Positions 12,001 to 25,800 of a DNA stretch of 64,000 nucleotides are shown here, in pieces. Position 1 is the first letter of the stretch. Every line of letters starts with the position of its first letter. The notes under the pieces are model-generated. The model did not search any database. It worked only from the letters and a program-made list of their open reading frames with translations, and had not been told where the DNA came from. Position numbers and translations under genes: made by a program. The stretch spans positions 124,001 through 188,000 of the forward strand of contig VXAZ01001670.1 of NCBI GenBank assembly GCA_013399875.1, read 5' to 3'. The stretch is from Gymnorhina tibicen (Eukaryota > Chordata > Aves > Passeriformes > Artamidae).

Positions 12001-13919
12001 GAGACATTTCCAGAAAAAAAAAAAAAAGCTTGGAAGCTGCTGTTCTAGAAATGAAGTGGTGGCTGTCAGTTGCTGTTATTGTTGGCTAAATTATGACAGC
12101 AGGCTGAACACTGGTGAGTGACACACATGAGGACCTTACGTGATCTTGCAACAGGATATTTTAACTGCAACCCACTGGAGTAAAAAGGGCACCAGAACTG
12201 TACTGAGAGGTATCTACAGCAGAACGAGACTGAAATTACTGCCCTTCCATGTTATTTTCCTGCAAGAATAACACTGAGGCTGACTGTAGGCTCCCCACCT
12301 GCTATTCCCAATAAACTCTGTATGTACATCACATTTAGATCAACCCTAGGGACATATCTACTTGCCCAGGCAGTCTCTAGCTTTCCAGTCACCTCCTTTG
12401 AAAGCGTTTGTCCAAAAGCAAAGCCTGATAATTTCTCCTATCGTGATTCTGATGTTGCTTACCATAGATGCATATGGGATTTATAGTGTGATTTGAAACT
12501 GAGTCTTTTGTGTATCTGTCTGGGTCATATGATTATGCTGGAACACAGAAGGTTGCTCAAATGCTCTGTCACATAATGCAGTTGTAAGCTCTAAGAGCAA
12601 AGAGTATTTTGCATAATACGCTTTGTAAACAAGGACTGCAGAGTAGAAGATTCTTTGTTGCCTTTTGTTCTTTGTTCTTTCTATACCATTGAAACCATTT
12701 CCTTTATTCACCATGAGATTTGTCCTGACCAGGTATATATTCTCTGAGCAACTTCATTCTATCACTACAATGTATTTTTTCATTATAACATCCTAGTTAG
12801 TATGTTGTTCGGTCTTAAAAATTAAACAAATTTGAGTCTGGGTGGTAACTGGATAATTGTCTTCCAAGAAAACATCAGTTTTACACAGGAAATAGCATTA
12901 GTGATTCATAACAAAATTATGATTCTTCGATTTGAAGTCCTTTAGAAATAATAGATCTTCTGTATTTTGAAGAGGTAAAAAAGCTGAATCATTCTCTTCA
13001 ACATGAACCCTGAGGGTTTTGGTTTTATAGTTGGTTTGAATGTTTTTTTTTTGCTAGTAAGGAAGCCTCTTGTCTTATATGAATTGTATGGTGCTGCTTT
13101 ACTGCTGCCCTTTAGTAGCCCCAAGAGTAGTGGCCCTACTTGAGTGTCTCTTGGATATTTGTCATGTAGGATGTATTTGGTAATAAATCCCTTGGCCCAC
13201 CACTACTGCCCTTACTACCAATATGGAAACACGTTATACTTCCTTCAGGGCGCAGTGGGTGCAAAAACTATTATGTGCATAGTTAACTTGCTGCTTAAGT
13301 GAGAACTTAAGTGAGATGAGTAGTAAAGCCAGGTGGCTTCTTTAATATGAATTGAATACGTTGAAGAAAATGTTGCTGCTCAAAAAGTATAAAAGGCATT
13401 CACTCTTGGGAAAATTACTTGATTACTTGCAGAAGTGGAGGATATGGATAGGACGGTCAGGGAATGAGATTTTAAATGTAAATTTTCCAGTAAGATTACT
13501 GTTTCTCATCAGCTTTCATATTTGTATCAAATGGGAGACATCTGTATTAAATGGGAGAGGTGAAGATGAAAGGCTTACTCACAGACACAAAGTGAGCCAA
13601 AGATTAGCACGTTATTCTCCTAGTTCCCTGAACTTTGGAAAAACAATTTGCTTTTTTCCCTTTCTGTGCAATTTTAGGAGAGGTTTGTTACTCTGAATTA
13701 AAAAATGAATAAAAGGGTACTTATGCCATTGTAAGTCTAAGATTCATCTACATCTGTAGAGCCCTTCTCCTCATTACAGGCTTTTGCAAGGTCTAGCATA
13801 ATTTAGCAAAACCTTGCAATGATATTTCTCTGTCAGTAGAGCAACAAAAATTGGGCCAAGGTAAGTGTGATCTCAGATATAATTCAGCTGAATTTGTATT
13901 ATAGGCTTGCATGGTCCAA
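9019..13919. other. Intergenic DNA
   Basis: About 4.9 kb of AT-rich unique sequence. The only visible structure is an imperfect TTG/CTG/GTG-type trinucleotide tract at roughly 10358-10405 and short A/T runs. Frames here are short and unsupported. Confidence 0.5.
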
Positions 13920-14806
13920 TGCAGATTCCTTGCCCAAAGGAAGATGCAGAGGGGATATTACTTCAGACGGTTATGCTATTCAGAGAGACATCATCAGCCT
14001 GGAGAAATGGGACTGTATGAAGTTTGTCAATGGGAAGTACAGTGTCCTACACCTAAGGGAGAACTTAGCCCCACCCACCAGTAATTCTGGGTATCTTGGA
14101 AGCAGCTTGACAGAAACGGACTAGGGTATCCTGGTGGACTCCAAGCTGAACGTAAGCCAATAATGTGCTCTTGCAGCACAGAAGACTAACAGCCTCCTGG
14201 TCTGCCTGAGAGACAGCACTGCCAGCAGCCCAAAGGAGGGGATTTTCCTCTCTGCTCAGCATTGGTGAGGCTGTTCCTGGAGCGCTGTGGCCAGCACTGG
14301 GTTTCCCAGTACAAGAGGGCATGGACATGCTGGAGCAAGTCCAGCAAGGACCATGAAGCTCAGTAAGGGAATGGAGCATTTCTTATCCTGGGAGAGTCTG
14401 AGTAAGCTGGAACTGTTCAACCCAGAGAAGAGAACTCAGGGGTGCATATGTGGGTCATATTGTCACCTATATTCATGTGTTTAGTTCCTGACATGGGTGG
14501 GGCAGGTAAAGAATATGAAGGTAGACTCTTCTCAGAGTTGCTCAGTGACAAAAGAAGACACAATAGACACAAACTGAAACACAGGAGAGTCCACTTAACA
14601 GAGAAAAACCCATTTTTGTTGTGAAAGTGGTCAAATAGTGGAACAGGTGGCCAAGAGAGGTTGTGGAGTCTCTGTCATGGAGATTGAACACCTGACTGGA
14701 GAAGGCTTGGAGCAACCTGCTTTAGCTGACCCTGCTTTGAGCAAGGAGATTGGACTTTATGATCTTTGAGGACTCCTTTTAATCTCCACCACTCTGTGTT
14801 CTGTGT
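13920..14806 (+). mobile_element. CR1 LINE fragment, ORF2 C-terminus plus 3' UTR (plus orientation)
   Basis: A diverged CR1 copy in plus orientation. Recognisable blocks in order are 'cattcagagagacatcatcagcctggagaaatggg'-type sequence near 13976, the MKFVNGKYSVLHL reading near 14020, the 'ctggagcaagtccag' block near 14330, the 'gaacaggtggccaagagaggttgtggagtctc' block near 14640, and a degraded CTGTGTTCTGTG tail. Stops and indels break the reverse transcriptase frame throughout. It seems older than the copy at 51560. The left edge is approximate. Confidence 0.85.
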
Positions 14807-16764
14807 AGCTATCTATAGGAAACTGAACTGTATAAACAGTGGGAAAAAAGGGCTGCCATATTTTGCATTCCTCAACAAAACTAAGGTGTCCTGGAGTGAC
14901 TTTTTGAGAAAAAAATATAGCTTTTGAACTCTAGAAATTGTAGGTTTGTAAAATCTTCTGCAAGAGGAGGGGCAGAAATCACATGCCTTGAAATTTCTAC
15001 CAATTGAGACGATCCTTTCAGAATAACTGTAGAGAATAAGCCTATTTTGGCATAGGGATGGACTGTACAGGTCTCTGCCTGTGCAGGTAAATTTCTATGA
15101 TTCAGGTATTTCAACACAAAGGGACACATGTTACCAAAGCAGTATTTTATTTGTGTTATATAGATGTACATGACAATGACTCAAAACTGAAGTTTTAATG
15201 TACTAACAACAAAAAAAAGAAGGTAATACTCCAGGGGAGGTGACTTGCTTTGTACTGTTGTTACCCAAAACAGTTTGAGCTAACTCTTTTGTATTCGAGA
15301 CTGTGTGAGGGATTTATCTGGGTAAGCAAGTGGGACATAAGAAAGCAAAATGTGTAAAGCCAGGTTTGCTAGTGTAGCTGTGTCCTTCCTGGTTCCTGGA
15401 ATGCTTATTCATTCTTTACATCTTTGCCCATCTGCAGGACCTGAAATTGGAACTTTTGTTGATTTTGTTGTTCATAACTTCAAATATGCCTAAAATATTT
15501 TTAAAAGCTGATTAACAGTGCCTTCCCAGCATGGTGTGGGAGTTCACTCAGCTATTGCTTACCTGCTTAACTCTTTTACAGCTTACCTGATACAGCATAA
15601 AGGATTACCTTTTACTGCATGGTTCCTCATTAATTTTTATTAGTTGCTGGTCAACTCCTTAATTCAATCCACTCTAATTAATTAACGTGATAAGACACAA
15701 TACCCTAATATACTTATTAATACAAATGAGCGGAATCAACTTTGCTGCACACCTGTTCTCAGTAATCTGCACAAACACTAGTGAATTATCATTGCCTCTC
15801 AGAAATAATATCCACAGTGACATCTTGTTATTCTTTGTTGCTGGCTGATGAAGCACATGTTATTGCACTGCACAGGATGCTTTGGAAAATACAGTCACTG
15901 TGACTGTGAACTGTGGCTGAACTTTATACACCTTGAAGAGACAGCTCTAATTTGCTTGTAACCCCACCAGAACTGTCTGCCTTTAAGACTGGAAATGCTA
16001 TAGTGCAAAAGTGTCTCAGAAATATCAATGTATTAAGTATTGCTAGAGTACAAAGGGCAAAACCAGAAGAGACAAAGTAGAAGTGGACTTGAGTCTGATG
16101 GCTGTAAATTGATCCTCTGTACAAGGAATTATTTCCTTGAGATCTGCTCTGGCTCGCACAAATTCATACAGGCCATCCATGACCGAGAGGATCTATAGCC
16201 CTCTGTAATGGTTTTAACCACAAGGTGCCTGGAGGAGAGGTGCTAAACTTGCAACATACCTGGCCTTCATTCGAGAATGTGAAAAGAGGAAGAATATGCA
16301 GGTAATATAAATTTTATCTAGTGAAAAACATTGAACATATTTTGTAATGTCTCAAAACTGTTATACAAATTTGATTCCTTTTTCTCCCCTTCGTTTTTAA
16401 AAAATTTAATTGCAGTACTTGTATCTTTTTTTAGCTCTGATTTGAGTTAGTCATTGCCCACGTTGTAAGATGGGGACAGTGAGACATACAGGCATCTTAG
16501 AATCTGTCAGGAAGTCCATTGCAGATCATGGACTAGACAAAAGGGATTCATGTTTCCAATTTGGGAACATAAAGTACCAGAATATATCCCATTTCCCCCC
16601 TTCTCTCTCCCAATATCTGTTTGGTGGAATGGCTTGTCTAAGTAAAGTTAGGAGTAACTTTCATATGACCATAGCCTGAAGAAACTACTATTCAAGTTTC
16701 CAGTTCTGCTTTTTCCAGCCATGCAAAATGCCAAGGCTCTGGGCTTGAGTTTTACTCAGGCATT
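14807..16764. other. Intergenic DNA
   Basis: AT-rich unique sequence with no recognised gene or repeat. The open frames (up to 96 codons) have no recognisable features. Confidence 0.5.
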
Positions 16765-16829
16765 TTAGAGGAGGTTGGAACTAGGTGATCTTTAAGGACC
16801 CTTCCAACTGAAACCATTCTATGATTCTT
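16765..16829 (+). mobile_element. CR1 LINE 3'-terminal stub (plus orientation)
   Basis: About 65 bp matching the extreme 3' end of CR1: 'gaggttggaactaggtgatctttaaggacccttccaac' followed by the diagnostic ATTCTATGATTC tail. It is a severely 5'-truncated insertion. Confidence 0.88.
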
Positions 16830-19800
16830 CTGTACCATCTTCTCCAAAGAGAACATAACATATCTAAGTGGCACACTTTCCTACCTTTTCCATAGACAAG
16901 TTTATAAGGTCTTAGATGCAAGCAGCAATTCCATGTTCATTTTCATAAAATCTGCTGCCCAGAAATCAAGATTTCACTGCTCTTGAACACTTACAGAATG
17001 TCTACTAAAAACATTCAGATATCCATGTATCACCAGTGACCTCTGAGTGCATAATAAGAAGAAACTGATTTGCCTCTGAGAAACAGAAAGGATGTTTTAT
17101 ATAAATTTACTTATAATATTTTTGGAAGAGATTGCTGATAATGGCTAGGAAAATCAATGGAGTTCACTAACCAGAGGGATCTTTCCCTGCTTCTCAGTAG
17201 AGACAGAAATGACTGGCTGGGATTATTGAAGCCCTGCTTGGATCAGTTAGATGCAAAAATGATTTTGCATTAGAAAAATTGCCTTTATGTGTTTAACGCT
17301 TCATCGATAAAAATTTAGTGTGCTTGAAAGTGAAAAGCAAAGTTGAGAGATACGTTCCAAGTCCACACAGATTTGTTATGAAAGCAAAAAGTGTATCGGA
17401 AGAGGGAAGGGTGAATAGTTGTATGGGAAAAGGGACAGAAAATTTTTACACAAGGTGATAAGGCCTTTAGCTGTGAGAAACTGAAGTGTACTCTTGCGTG
17501 CTTGCTGCATGCAGCCCAGACATTTTGGCTGGCAACAGCTATGGAACTGTCACCCTGGCGGAGCAGCTCCTAGCAAAGTGTTAAAAAACAAGTAAAATGA
17601 GGCTGTGAAATTCAGTTGGTGAAGTATACTGCCCTTTAACTGGCCACCTCCTTCTTACAAGGAACAAAATGAAGGTCTCTGATGGGAAGTGCAGCATTTT
17701 TCTTGAGGGCAGGAGTGCTGAGAACACTGTTCTTAGGAATAGTAAGGTGTGGTTTTGCGCAAAAAAATAAAAAGTTCTTTGTTTTATAGCTATGAGTGCC
17801 ACTGCTGCCATGAAACTGAACAATTCAGGAAAGGCAAACACCTTAGAAAGCACATAAAATTTGCTAAGAGACTTCTCCTGGTAAAGTCAGTGGGGCTTTT
17901 TGCCTGGTATGTTGAAAGGTTGAAATCTCTGTAATAAAGAAAAAGAGAAAAAAAGGGAAAAGCTGTGACATATAATTTAGGGCTTGACTTTACAGCTTTA
18001 TTTGTGTAAGTAGTTTCACTCTTTTCCAAAGGCTTGTTCCATGTGGTGAAGCATTATTTTTTCTGAAGTTGTGTTGCAGTGTTTGTTTCTTAGTAGTTTT
18101 CAGACATAAGGTATTTGGGGACATATCTTTCCCTTGAAGTAATGACCAACACTTCTCACTTATTTCAAGGGTACTTTAATCTTTTCAAGGCATTTTTAAT
18201 TAAAATGAGTTATTCAGTATGTGTACAGCACTTTGAAAGTACACATAGCTACGTAAGTGCTAAGTGTTATTACTATTCAACTCATTATCTTTTACATTTA
18301 TCATAAAACTAGCTATGACTTAGCTGCTGTTAAGCTTCTTAGTTCTCAAGGAAAATTAACATTAGAAAATGCTTTGACTTTTTTTTAAACCAGGCAGATT
18401 ACTACTACTGCTGATTACAGCAGTGATGATAGTGTATGAGCACTAACTGAACCGATGTAGAGGCCAGTTGTAGCTACACTTCTTTAAGAAACTGTACATT
18501 TATGAGTTGCTATGCTGCACTTAGTCATAATGGTCCCATTTGGAAGCACGGACACATGAACATGATTTGTCATTGCTCCATTCTTTTTACAGACACCATA
18601 CATGCAAACAGATACAGCCTTGGAAAATGGTAACTATACACCTAACTTGTGTCAGTGGTCACAGAAGGTACAGGGCAGTGGGAAGTCAGAAGCAGAACAC
18701 ACTTAAAAGGCACTTGCATTATGCCTGTGCATATGTGTTTCAAGAACGGGACACTTCAGCTAATGCTGTCATAAGAAATTAGTTTCTGTACAAGTACATT
18801 TGAAAATCCAGGTTTTTGAAGTTTCCATCAGGACTAAATATGTCTTGCTTAAAGTTAGGTGTGTGCATGCTTCAATATTTTGCAAGATATTTTAAGGGGG
18901 TGTTAGGAAAATGATCTGACTTTGTCGGAAAGAGGTAGAACTTTAACTTTTTTCATGTGAAATTAGAAATTGCTAGCACCCTAAATTAGAATCTTGATAG
19001 ACGCTCTGTCAAGTTTGCCATTGAATAATTATAGTAATAAATAAAAAAGTCTGCCACTAAATATGTCAATAAATCTGTTTTTCTCAGTGTATTTATACCT
19101 TGTCCACATACATTCAGAATGTTGTGAGGTAAAAACCCGAATTTTACTGTAAGAAAACATTGTGAGTTAATAGGAGTGGGGTAGAATAATATTGTGTATA
19201 CCTCTAAGGTAAATGCTACATGGCATTATTTAGGCTACAAAAATCCTTCTCATACTTAGTTGTCTTTTGGCTTGGTTGTAACAGAAGGACCAGAAGACTA
19301 CTTCAGTTCTTGGAGTTTTTAAAAGAAATATATGGCAACAGATAGGATATAGTCTATCTTTTTTATTTATTAAATTAATAGTGTTAATCCTACCTGTACA
19401 CAGTGAAGATAAAGGCCCTTTTTTCACTTGCAATGAGACTTCATAAAGAAAATCACGTAAAAACTTGATAAGGTTCTTGGTACTTTGAGTGTGAGGGAAT
19501 AATAGATTACTGCCTAGGTAACTAAAGGTATAATGAAACCTTACAGGTGAATGGCGTTAATTTGTGTCTCTGCTGCATTGTTCTGATTACTGCTGTTAGT
19601 AATATCTGACATTTATACATCTTTCCTCTGAAGATGTAAAAAGCTTTAAAGTTTTGAAAAGCTCGCTTAAGTTTCATAAAAAGCTGTGTTTGATATAACT
19701 CTCTAAGTAAAAATAGATATATATGGAAAGCATGGCAGAGGTTTTCAGTGGCTTATTTAAATGCACACAGTGAGTTGTTTGCTGACTGGGGACAGGTTTT

Positions 19801-22800
19801 TTGACTCAATCTACTGTTCCATCTAAAATTCTTATTTCTACCACCACGATTCTTCTGATGTAAAGGGAATTACATTTAACTTTCTGAATCACTACATTTC
19901 CTTTCAAATGCCTGTTCAAACATTTTCAGGAGGAAATGAAAACTAATGTTCCTGGGTACATGCTGACAACATTTATTGAAACAGTCTGTCATGCTGAACC
20001 TCAGAACAAGCAGCTTTCATCATCTATAAAAACTTCACCTTTCCCAAGAGAAAGCTAGCTGCTTGGAAGATTTTTCATGTTTCAGGTTGGGAAGGTGGCA
20101 TAACAGACCTCACAACAGGTATTTAAGTAACTATAAAGAGCAAAGAACATGGCGAGGGCATAAAAAGCAAAAATCCTAGACACTGTACTTGTGTTAAATT
20201 TATTCTAAGACAAAGTTTTGATTTTTTTTTTTTAAGTTGAATTGCCCCTTTTTATAAACTTGCTTTCTTAGGGTAATCTAACATTAAATCATCAAAATCT
20301 TTCTTCCCTGACCCTCTGTTGTTGAAGATTAGTTATGGCGGCATCAAATAAATAAGGACCTGAGAATTAAACCTGCTATTTTCTTTCTATTTCTGGCTGG
20401 AATGATTCTTTGCCTTGATAAAAGGAGTAGAGAGATATACTGAAATAAAAGAATTACAGGACCCTGAAATTCAAGTTCTGGCTTGTGACTGCAAATTGCT
20501 GAAATTCTCTGAGGCTCTGCCCCTTTCTCTACTTAATTCTTTCAAACTTTTCTACTTAAATTGAAGCTCTTCAGGGCAGGGATTTTCTATAATATATACT
20601 AATTCAAGGCTTAGCATAGTTGATGATTTAACTTAAACATCATATTTACTAGTGAAATGAACAAACTATAAAGAAATGAGCACGAATCACTGACCCTAAT
20701 GTGGGGAACTGTGGTAGGAGATGGATAGAGGCAGCCATGGGATTGTACAAGTGTCACAGACTTCTAACCACAGAAACTGAATACTGAAAGAACATGCTAG
20801 GCCTAAATGATTTCTGATCAAAAAAGGGTAATGGGATTAAAATGAATTAAAAACAAACAAAACCAAGCAACAAAAGAACCCAAAGTGGGAATGGAAAAGT
20901 TAAATGTCACTAGAATAAAAGCAGAAGTTTCAAGAAAGCTGAAGTCTGAGTAAGTCAGAAGTCAGTGTCAGTGGAAGAGAGAAAGTATTCTTATTTCTTA
21001 CAGTACAAAGCTCTTGAGTACTTTCTGCTGCTCACATTGTTGAGTAGGTATCCTGTCTAGCATCCCTATTGTCTATGGAAATACAGCTCAGAAATTTGTT
21101 GGTTTTCATGTAAAAAATGATACATTATTGAAATAGTGGGTTTATTTTTTTGGAGAAGTGACTGACTTGAAATATTTTCCTCCATTTCTTCAGTTGCCAG
21201 AGATCTGAAAAATACTGTCATGGGAAAAAAAGAACCACTTAAATTTACACATATTTAACATCCCCCTATAAGAAACACAATGGGCACTTCTTACACTATC
21301 ACTTAGATTGTTTTAGGATAATAGAATTAATTTTTTCTAATGTAGCAGAGAAAATGTTCTGTATGGACAGTTTTTCAAACTGAGGAAAATATAGTAGGAA
21401 ACCCAGCATGAGCAGATGATCTGAGTAGTTTAGGAAAAGCTAGAGCCCTGGGGCTAAGGGAGACTTTGAGCAATATTGTTCACGTGTCCCATACACATTT
21501 AACAGTTTTTAATAAACCCAAGAAACTGAAGGAGTTCATTAAAGTAATGCCAGTCTTCAAATGGCCTGAAAGCCATTATTTATACACTTGAATGTATAAA
21601 ACCAAGTTGTTGCAAGGAGATTTGGACACCTACAGTACGGTTTCATTCAAAGATTTGTAGTTTCTGTCATGAATATTGAAAACATTGAAATGAAAAGAGA
21701 TTCCTTGGCTTTCCGTCTTTAATATAAAAAGTTCCATATCCTCACTTAGGGAAATAAATTGTCCATGAACTTCTTACTGTCTCATCCAAGAAGATCTAGG
21801 TATTTTCCTTATTCCGGAGGACAAAGAGCTACGAACTCGTGGATTTCACAGAAGATGCAAACTTCTAGGATATTTTGGCTGCAAATTCATGATTTTTAAA
21901 AGGCATACAAATGATGGTAATAGACTACTGACAAAACTGAGAGAAGCAAGGTTAGGTAGGAAATTTGGATCCTACTGAAAAAAAAATTCAAAGTTGTCTG
22001 ATCTGAAACAGTATTGATGGTATTTGGATATATATAGTTACTAATCTCATGCATCTAAGAGGCTATTCTTGAGAAGAAGGTCATTGGGAAAAAGGAAATG
22101 GATCCTTCTTAACTGAAAAAGGTGGGGCTGGCGAGCTTTTCTAGAGCTTTGAGCCAAATAGGAACAGCTACAGAGATAATGAAATTTTATACATATTCTC
22201 TTCCCCCTGCCCCGACAAAGTCTTCCGATTATGCTTATTAATTAATCAGCTTTCCTGTTTTTCTTTAAAGAAACTACCTTATCTGTTAGGGTGGATAGGG
22301 TGTTTTGTTTTGTTCCAAAATTAAGTCTGACTCAGCCAGGTGTGTTTTAGCATCAGCTTTGTTGAAACAGGGAGATGATCTTTTGTTTTGCATAGAAATT
22401 TGGGGAGCATTAGTGAAGGGGTGTGAGGAATTCTTCTAGTCTCAAATTTGTCACTATTATACATCCACACCCATAAGTCAATTTTTTTATTTTGCCGTCA
22501 TACAATGAATGTAGGCTCTTAGAAGGTGCCAGACTGACAGCTTTGAAGTTTACAGAACAGGTTTTGCAGAGGCATTAACAGTCCCAGTTCTCCTTGTGCA
22601 CTTCGATCTTTCTGAACCACTGCATCTTGATTATAAGACAACGTCAGTTACTGCCTGGTATATCTAGGTATAACTTGCCATCTCTTAGGAGATTCTGTTC
22701 TTTCCTTATCCAGCAGTGACCCAATTATATGGCTTTTTCATTCTTTAGTTCATTTGAATACTGTCCCAGTTTGGCACCTATTGGATGAAATGACCTTTAA

Positions 22801-25800
22801 TTATAGTGCTGCTTTGTGGACTGAGTGGGCAATGAGGCTGACTTCCTTTATCTACTTCAGGGACTTCACTCCAAATTTTCATGGAGAGTTGCTTCTGTGG
22901 GCAATTTGCATTCTTCTTACCTGTACTCAGCTGCACTGCAGATAAACTTAAGGAATCAGGTCTCTGGAGTATTAAATCAACACCTCTCACAGCTGCCAGT
23001 TTCACAAAATAATCAACTCTCAATTATGCAGCATAATGGCAATGGTAGAATAACCCAAATAAAACCAAGGCTTATACAAAAGGTAAATAAATTAGGCAGT
23101 AAGGATAGATTTAGTGTGCTCACCTTGGAACTGCTGGTAAGCAAATTCCTGAAGAGAGCAGAGGCAGCTTTAAGCAGGCAGAACGGGGCTGGGGATATGA
23201 ACGGTGTTCCATTCAGACATGGTGATGTGGCCAGGAGTAATGGAGGCAGGTAAGGCCTGGAGAATCCAAATCATGGGTAATCCAGTCAGATAACACTGCA
23301 ACTTGTGGGGGGAAAAAAAAATCTTTTCTCATTAAACATATTATTTCTTTTAAGAAAATATGCTGCTGGTCCTAATTAAAAAGTGTAAATAGACAGTGAA
23401 TGCTCAATGGCATTTTAAGTGAGGGAATTGTTGCTGAGAGATGAGGGTGATTTTTCTCTTTTGGGAAAGAGGAAAAAATGCGGGTTTATGAGAGGTACAA
23501 ATTCTTGTTTGGCTTTAATAAACACATTTTGCCCAGAGCAGCAAGGCTGAGTGAAATTTTTCTCTTCCCCATCTCTAGCCATATCACTCTACAGCTGCAC
23601 AATTCTCCAGGGATAAGCTCACGGACACACTAACTAGCTCGGAAACAAAAAGGTTCATTCTTTGGTTTTGGCAATGAAAGCAGTGAGAAGCAGCAAGGCA
23701 GGCACACAGGTTGTGCTGAATCCTTTGGGATGATCTGTCCCATGAACCTCCTGGGGGTAGGACCAGAGCAGCAGCCTTGCTTGCCTGTCACTGGGAGGTA
23801 CTCTTTCACAGCTGTGCTGCAAAGAGTAACTGCATTCAAAATAATTTTGCTTAGTTGGAGAAAATAAGTCTGAGCAACCAAAATATAAATCAGTCTACTT
23901 GGTTTGTACTCTAGTATCTTGATACAGTGTGATTGAGTGCCACTGTGGCTTACACAGGTAGTTAAGCAACAAGCACGTAAAACCTACACAAAAAGTCGAA
24001 GGTTGTAAAATACACTCTCTGACACACAGAAAGCTAGTATGGATCCACTAGAAAATGAGATTAGAGGAAGTGGCCTGAGCTGTAGTAACTCCACCTCAAA
24101 TTTTCTGTGTCCAGGTACAGTTATCAAGAGAGTTGGAGAGGTGCAGTAAACAAACTTACTAGGGACTCATGTCCTAATCTTCATGCTACTGTGGTTGAAA
24201 CTGGAAAGAAATATGATGCTATGCATGGTTTCGGTTTTGATGGCACTGATTTTTATAAACATTACAAAATATGAACATCTATACCGAGACTGTTGACTTT
24301 AGCCACATACAAGGTTTAGTAACAGTAAATGCTTTAATGTTGTTGGCTTTGCTCATTCCACCTTGACAAATTATGGATGATATGTTTAATTTCCCATTAC
24401 TGAACCTGACTGCTCCTTAGATTACACGAGGATTTTATTTTCTTTTGCTGATGAAGAACTGAGGTACATTGTAGGGCTATGCCCAAATTATATAGGAAGG
24501 TATGGCAGAGCAGGTAACTGAAATGAGCTTTAGCTGAACCATATCTCAGTTCTTTCATGCGTAAATTCAATCCTGCCTAATTATTCCTCATGTATCAAAT
24601 TCTTTCAGTTTTCCTTCAAGAAGGAAGGCTTCAAGACTTCAAGGCTCTCTTAATGTCTCAAGGTCTGAAAGATCTAGACTTTCTTCCTTGTTTCATGACC
24701 ATCTTCAGGGAAATAGCAACAGACTGTTGGCTTCAAAAGAGAGATTATGCTCTATATACCTCACTTTCACAAAAGATGAATATAGTGATTTCCCTTGTAT
24801 TTTTGATGTCTGAGAGAAATAAACACAGGGATCAATTGTTTCAGTCAAGAAGGAGAAAAACTACTAACTATTGTCAAGAAGCAGGGTTAAGCTTTCCTTC
24901 TCTGTTGAGGGCTGCTGGACTCTACTGTCAAGCTGACCAGTAGTGCCTTGTGCCCTGCAGAGACAGGCTGCTTCTGAGGACAGTAATGAGAAAAACTATC
25001 TTTTTATATTTATTTACTCAAAAGATTTATGACTTTATGGTTGTATTAGGGAGTTATCATCCGTTTCTGGACTGAAGCTCCCAAACACACAATCTGTTGT
25101 AGTTCTGTTTAACTCTATACACACGGCCTGCTATGCAGGCAAAAGGGTGACACAGTAAATATGAACTACCATCTCACACCAGTGCTCCATGGGCTTCCTG
25201 CTCAGCTCCCGATGCACTTCAAAGCTCTGTAGCTGTCTGGTCTCCAGCTGTCTTACAAACAACCTCTTCACCCATGAAGCATGCTGTGGGTAGGGGCAGT
25301 TGTTTCACAGGAACCCAGAATACATTGTGTTCCCAGGGTAAGTTCTTGCCTGACTTTACCTCCAGGGAACAGGAAGAGCCTGAGCTGGACTGTCCTCAGA
25401 GCTGTTTGCAAACTGTTCTGAGAAACAATGGCTGATGATTCATCTGGCACTGTCATCAACAATCTCCAGGCCTGCCGTTTAACAGGCCTTCCCAAAATAA
25501 AGAAAGGGCACCTTCCCAGACAGAATCATGTATTTTTTAGTGGTGGATCTACAGAAGAGTAACTTAGGCTTAAGAGTGCTTGTAATCAAGTGATTACATA
25601 TGCTTGCCCGAGGTCAGACAGTAAGCTAGTTTAGCAGCTCTGGGGACCCTTATTCCTGTCTTGTGCTCACATGACATGAGCACACTGACTCATGCATGTG
25701 TGGGGATATATAAATGCCTTCTTATAACGTGTTTTTGCAAGTTTTAGTAATAAAACCAGATCTGTGAGGCTGCAATCCTTCTATGGCAACAGAACACTGT

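Noticed and set aside
22825..23253. 142-codon plus-strand open frame, the longest unexplained frame upstream of DIO2
   Set aside because: No recognisable domain, signal peptide or repeat; no convincing splice sites or promoter; composition like the surrounding AT-rich DNA. Treated as a chance ORF unless RNA evidence appears.
24590..24943. 117-codon plus-strand open frame
   Set aside because: No similarity that I recognise and no gene context.
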